Assembly: GCA_036382775.1 (NCBI GenBank)
Contig: DASVHD010000037.1
Span: 1-64,000, forward strand
Length of the DNA stretch: 64,000 nucleotides
DNA from: a bacterium
Lineage (GTDB): Bacteria; Hydrothermota; Tepidihabitantia; SM23-42; JAOAFX01
Direction of reading: 5' to 3'
The notes under the pieces were generated by a model, which saw only the letters and a list, made by a program, of their open reading frames with translations, did not search any database and was not told the DNA's origin. The position numbers and the translations under genes were made by a program. The stretch's first letter is position 1, and each line of letters begins with the position of its first letter. Below, piece after piece: positions 61,372-64,000 of the stretch.

Positions 61372-63296
61372 TCAGCGAAAATATCAAGATCTTACTCATC
61401 GAAGACAATCCCGGCGATGTTCGGTTGATAGAAGAGATGTTAAAAGAAGTCATGCCGAATAGGTTTGATATGATTAAAAGCCGGACTCTTGAACATAGCA
61501 TGAAGAGTCTTCAAGAGCAACAATTTGATGTTATCATATTGGACCTTGGTCTGCCGGATAGCCAGGGTATCAATACTTTTGAAAGGTTACTTCCCAATAC
61601 AAGAGACGCCGCAGTCATTGTCGTGACCGGTCTTGCCGACGAAAAGGTTGGTATTCAGGTAGTAAGGAATGGAGCTCAGGACTATCTAGTAAAAGATAAC
61701 ATAAATGCGAACCTGCTTGGTAAATCACTGCAATATGCGATCGAACGCAAAAAAGCCGCGAAAGCGCTTTTGGGGAGTGAGCGACTTCTCAAAGAAGCGC
61801 AAGCCCTGGGAAAAATCGGCAACTGGGAGTTTGACCTGGCCACTCAAAAGATTGCGTGGTCGGATGAAGTTTATGTTTTGTACGAACGTGATAAGAGTCT
61901 CGGACCTCCGACCGCAGAAGAAGAGGCTGAGTACTACTCTGAGGAGCAAGCGAAAAAACTCCGTGAATACACGAAACTGGCGGTTGAGACCGGACAGGAA
62001 TTCGAGTATGACCTTGTTACTAAGCTGCTCGATGGGAAAATTTGCTTATTCCATGCATCAATGCGTCCCGTAAAGGATACAGGCGGTCGGGTCGTTAGAC
62101 TTTTTGGCACCGTGCAGGACATTACCGAGCGCAAGCGTGCCGAGGAGACACTGCGTAAAGTGATACGTGCGCTCAAAACACTCAGTCAATGCAACGAGGT
62201 TCTGGTTCGCGCCACTGATGAATCAGAACTCCTGCAGAAGATTTGTAAGGTCATCGTTGAGGTCGGCGGCTATCGAATGGCTTGGGTCGGGAATACCGAA
62301 GAGGATCAAAAGATGACAGTCCGACCGATGGCTCAGACTGGTTTTGAAAACGGATATCTTGAAGCGCTCAGAATTACCTGGGCTGATACCGAACTCGATC
62401 ATAGTCCCATCGGCACTGCAATAAGAACAGCCAAACCGTGCGTTTGCCAGGATGTCTTCTCTGATCCTGGTTATACACGCTGGCGCGACGACGCGGCTAA
62501 GTTTGGTTATGTTTCACTGATTGCCTTACCGCTGATTACCGACCAACAGCCTTTCGGCGCCCTGAATATCCATGACGCAGAGCCTGATGCCTTTGATGAC
62601 GAGGAAGTCATGCTGTTGACAGAACTCGCGGACGACCTGGCTTACGGTATTAAAGCGTTGCGGATGCGGGTTGAGCGCAGAAAAGCCGACGAACAGCTTA
62701 AACAGAGCGTCGAGAGGCTGAGTGCCACTCTGGAAAAAACGGTCAGTGCGCTGGCATCGACCGCCGCAAAAAGAGATCCCTATACCGCGGGTCATCAGCA
62801 GCGTGTCACTCATCTGGCAGTTGCCCTGGCGTCGGAAATGGGCTTACCGCAGGACCAGATCGACGGTGTGAGAATTGCCGGGTTGTTGCATGATATCGGC
62901 AAAATTGCGGTGCCGGCGGAAATTCTAAGCAAACCAACGCGGCTGACTGAAGCGGAATTCAACATTGTAAAAAGCCACGCGGAAGTTGGTTTTGAAATAA
63001 TCAAAGGGATCGAATTTCCCTGGCCGGTTGCCAAGGCGGTTCTGTATCATCATGAAAGACTGAACGGTTCGGGATATCCGTCCAGCCTGAAAGGCGATGA
63101 TATAATTATCGAGGCCAAGATCCTTGCGGTCGCCGATGTTGTTGAAGCAATGGCAAGCCATCGCCCTTACCGGCCGGCCCGGGGCATCGATGTGGCGTTG
63201 GAAGAAATCAAGCAAAACCGCGGGGTCCTTTATGACCGGGCAGTCGTGGATGCCTGCATTGATCTCTTTGAGAAGAAAAATTTCAAATTTGACTGA
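61368..63296 (+). CDS. Receiver-PAS-GAF-HD-GYP protein (c-di-GMP phosphodiesterase)
   Basis: 642 residues: receiver (acceptor Asp59, [13 protein letters not shown]), PAS (about 140-260), GAF (about 275-435) and HD-GYP (about 455-635) with HDIGK and [14 protein letters not shown] intact. Phosphorylation or a GAF/PAS ligand should set c-di-GMP breakdown. The ATGA overlap with the preceding receiver gene couples their translation. Its HD-GYP domain is closely similar to that at 7924..9093 (AEILSKPxxLTExEFNI, FPWPVAxAVL, ASHRPYRPA in both). Confidence 0.92.
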   Translation: MISENIKILLIEDNPGDVRLIEEMLKEVMPNRFDMIKSRTLEHSMKSLQEQQFDVIILDLGLPDSQGINTFERLLPNTRDAAVIVVTGLADEKVGIQVVRNGAQDYLVKDNINANLLGKSLQYAIERKKAAKALLGSERLLKEAQALGKIGNWEFDLATQKIAWSDEVYVLYERDKSLGPPTAEEEAEYYSEEQAKKLREYTKLAVETGQEFEYDLVTKLLDGKICLFHASMRPVKDTGGRVVRLFGTVQDITERKRAEETLRKVIRALKTLSQCNEVLVRATDESELLQKICKVIVEVGGYRMAWVGNTEEDQKMTVRPMAQTGFENGYLEALRITWADTELDHSPIGTAIRTAKPCVCQDVFSDPGYTRWRDDAAKFGYVSLIALPLITDQQPFGALNIHDAEPDAFDDEEVMLLTELADDLAYGIKALRMRVERRKADEQLKQSVERLSATLEKTVSALASTAAKRDPYTAGHQQRVTHLAVALASEMGLPQDQIDGVRIAGLLHDIGKIAVPAEILSKPTRLTEAEFNIVKSHAEVGFEIIKGIEFPWPVAKAVLYHHERLNGSGYPSSLKGDDIIIEAKILAVADVVEAMASHRPYRPARGIDVALEEIKQNRGVLYDRAVVDACIDLFEKKNFKFD

Positions 63297-63390
63297 ATAA
63301 TCCAGCCCACCATAAAAATAACCAACAAGCACTGCATTTGTTTTCGCGGACTCTGACGGTATCCAGGGATTGAGCGCCCGCAATATTTAG

Positions 63391-63590
63391 CTATCGCCCG
63401 GCCAGGGGATCGTCTTGCAGGAGTCCGAAAATATTGCCCTCAGTATCCGTGCACTGAGCGTACCAGCCGATACCGGGGATAGGATTTTTAGGAACAGCAA
63501 TCACACCACCGGCGGTTTTAATTCTAGCGGTATACTCATCGCCCTGTTGGGGTTATCGGCATGGATCTCGAAATGAATTACTCTTGGCAT
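63391..63590 (-). pseudogene. VOC/glyoxalase-family gene with internal deletion
   Basis: An AGGAGG-led ATG (63590) starts MPRVIHFEIHADNPNRA. The next homologous stretch, DEYTARIKTAGGVIAVPKNPIPGIGWYAQCTDTEGNIFGLLQDDPLAGR, is in another frame. Intact VOC proteins have about 40-45 residues between these parts, so a deletion with frameshift removed the middle. Total 200 nt, not a multiple of three. Confidence 0.8.
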
Positions 63591-63675
63591 GTATCCTCCT
63601 GTTTGGGTATCGATAATAATACATCATGTGTTTGAAAAAATCTGTGACAAGACAAAAAACCTTTTCTCCCGGTTT

Positions 63676-64000
63676 CTATTTCATCATCTCAATCAGCTCC
63701 CTGACATAATGCGAGAGCTGATCATACTGCTTTTTGGTCTCAAGGTAGAGTTGCTTATAGTCGATATTCCGAACCTCCGTTTCCACGGGGGGTTCCAGCA
63801 TCGACTGAATGGCCAAGATCGTGTCCTCAAGCGCTGGTGATGCCGACGGCTCTTGTTCGGCCTGCTTGATGATATCGACAAAACCCTGTTCCAGCAGCCA
63901 TTTTCTCGGGTCGATGTATTCGGCAGCCTGTTCCGGCGCCTTCGTCCAGTAGTGGTATGCTTTTTCCATATCGTAATTGAGCTCGGGATAGACCTTGACG
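63676..64000 (-). CDS. Unknown protein, C-terminal part (partial)
   Basis: The frame is open to the right edge (VKVYPELNYDMEKAYHYWTKAPEQAAEYIDPRKWLLEQ...), so the first in-window ATG at 63969 is probably internal. The last 105 residues are helical and charged, ending in a coiled-coil-like stretch (YKQLYLETKKQYDQLSHYVRELIEMMK). Not recognised. Confidence 0.55.
   Translation of the reverse strand, partial: VKVYPELNYDMEKAYHYWTKAPEQAAEYIDPRKWLLEQGFVDIIKQAEQEPSASPALEDTILAIQSMLEPPVETEVRNIDYKQLYLETKKQYDQLSHYVRELIEMMK

Noticed and set aside
1-64000. CRISPR arrays, rRNA genes, riboswitches, integrases
   Set aside because: No regularly spaced repeats with unique spacers, no rRNA sequence, no riboswitch core and no integrase/recombinase gene were recognised on reading both strands.

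Overview
The window looks like a chromosomal segment of an uncultured, probably anaerobic, Gram-negative bacterium of the FCB/WOR-3 (Stahlbacteria)-like kind. The main clue is seven large exported proteins (beta-propellers, an M14 carboxypeptidase, two C25 gingipain-like proteases, a cohesin-like protein) that end in a T9SS/FlgD-type C-terminal domain of the form GVYFVRL...KKLILAR. The assignment is inference from gene content; no rRNA or marker gene is present. Two tRNA genes are present: Leu-CAA and Arg-CCU.

Layout. 0-7 kb: transposase remnant, small exported protein, YVTN/YncE-like propeller, XRE regulator, ferredoxin-like protein, M14 carboxypeptidase. 7-15 kb: small membrane protein, CspA, HD-GYP phosphodiesterase, and a regulatory cassette made of a 1628-residue kinase-ATPase-TPR-GAF-sigma54 activator, palindromic upstream sites, a textbook sigma54 promoter and a 62-residue exported peptide gene. 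15-20 kb: repeat-rich gap, PDO/thioredoxin-reductase fusion, retropepsin/PDZ protein. 20-28.6 kb: secreted FG-GAP protein, CPBP-like membrane protein, two C25 peptidases, cohesin-like protein. 28.7-34 kb: transposase-HTH/TPR/SARP regulator, small proteins, and a CnrH-like ECF sigma/anti-sigma/metal-sensor/Spy operon. 34-42 kb: propeller and WG-repeat proteins, MNT/HEPN toxin-antitoxin pair, tRNA-Leu with debris, metallo-beta-lactamase-fold protein, CNNM/CorC transporter. 43-48.5 kb: BNR propeller, GH57 amylase-like enzyme, TPR protein, tRNA-Arg. 49-55 kb: PilS-like kinase and receiver, stand-alone MshEN protein and PilT, sugar transferase, geranylgeranyl-reductase-like flavoprotein. 55-63 kb: two-component/PAS/HD-GYP signalling cluster.

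Most notable: three secreted proteins are each interrupted by a single in-frame UGA in an otherwise continuous frame, always after GGC. In the C25 peptidase at 26.1-27.6 kb the UGA falls exactly where the paralogous C25 enzyme next door has its catalytic Cys, at the same 36-residue spacing from the catalytic His, and a bulged stem-loop follows it. This strongly suggests selenocysteine. Elsewhere UGA is used as an ordinary stop, so it is not globally reassigned.

Other general features: at least 22 sigma70-like promoters can be read directly, nearly all TTGACA-N16-TATAAT (16-bp, not 17-bp, spacer). Several place the start codon at or within a few bases of the expected transcription start (leaderless). 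The gaps carry several families of dispersed palindromic repeats.
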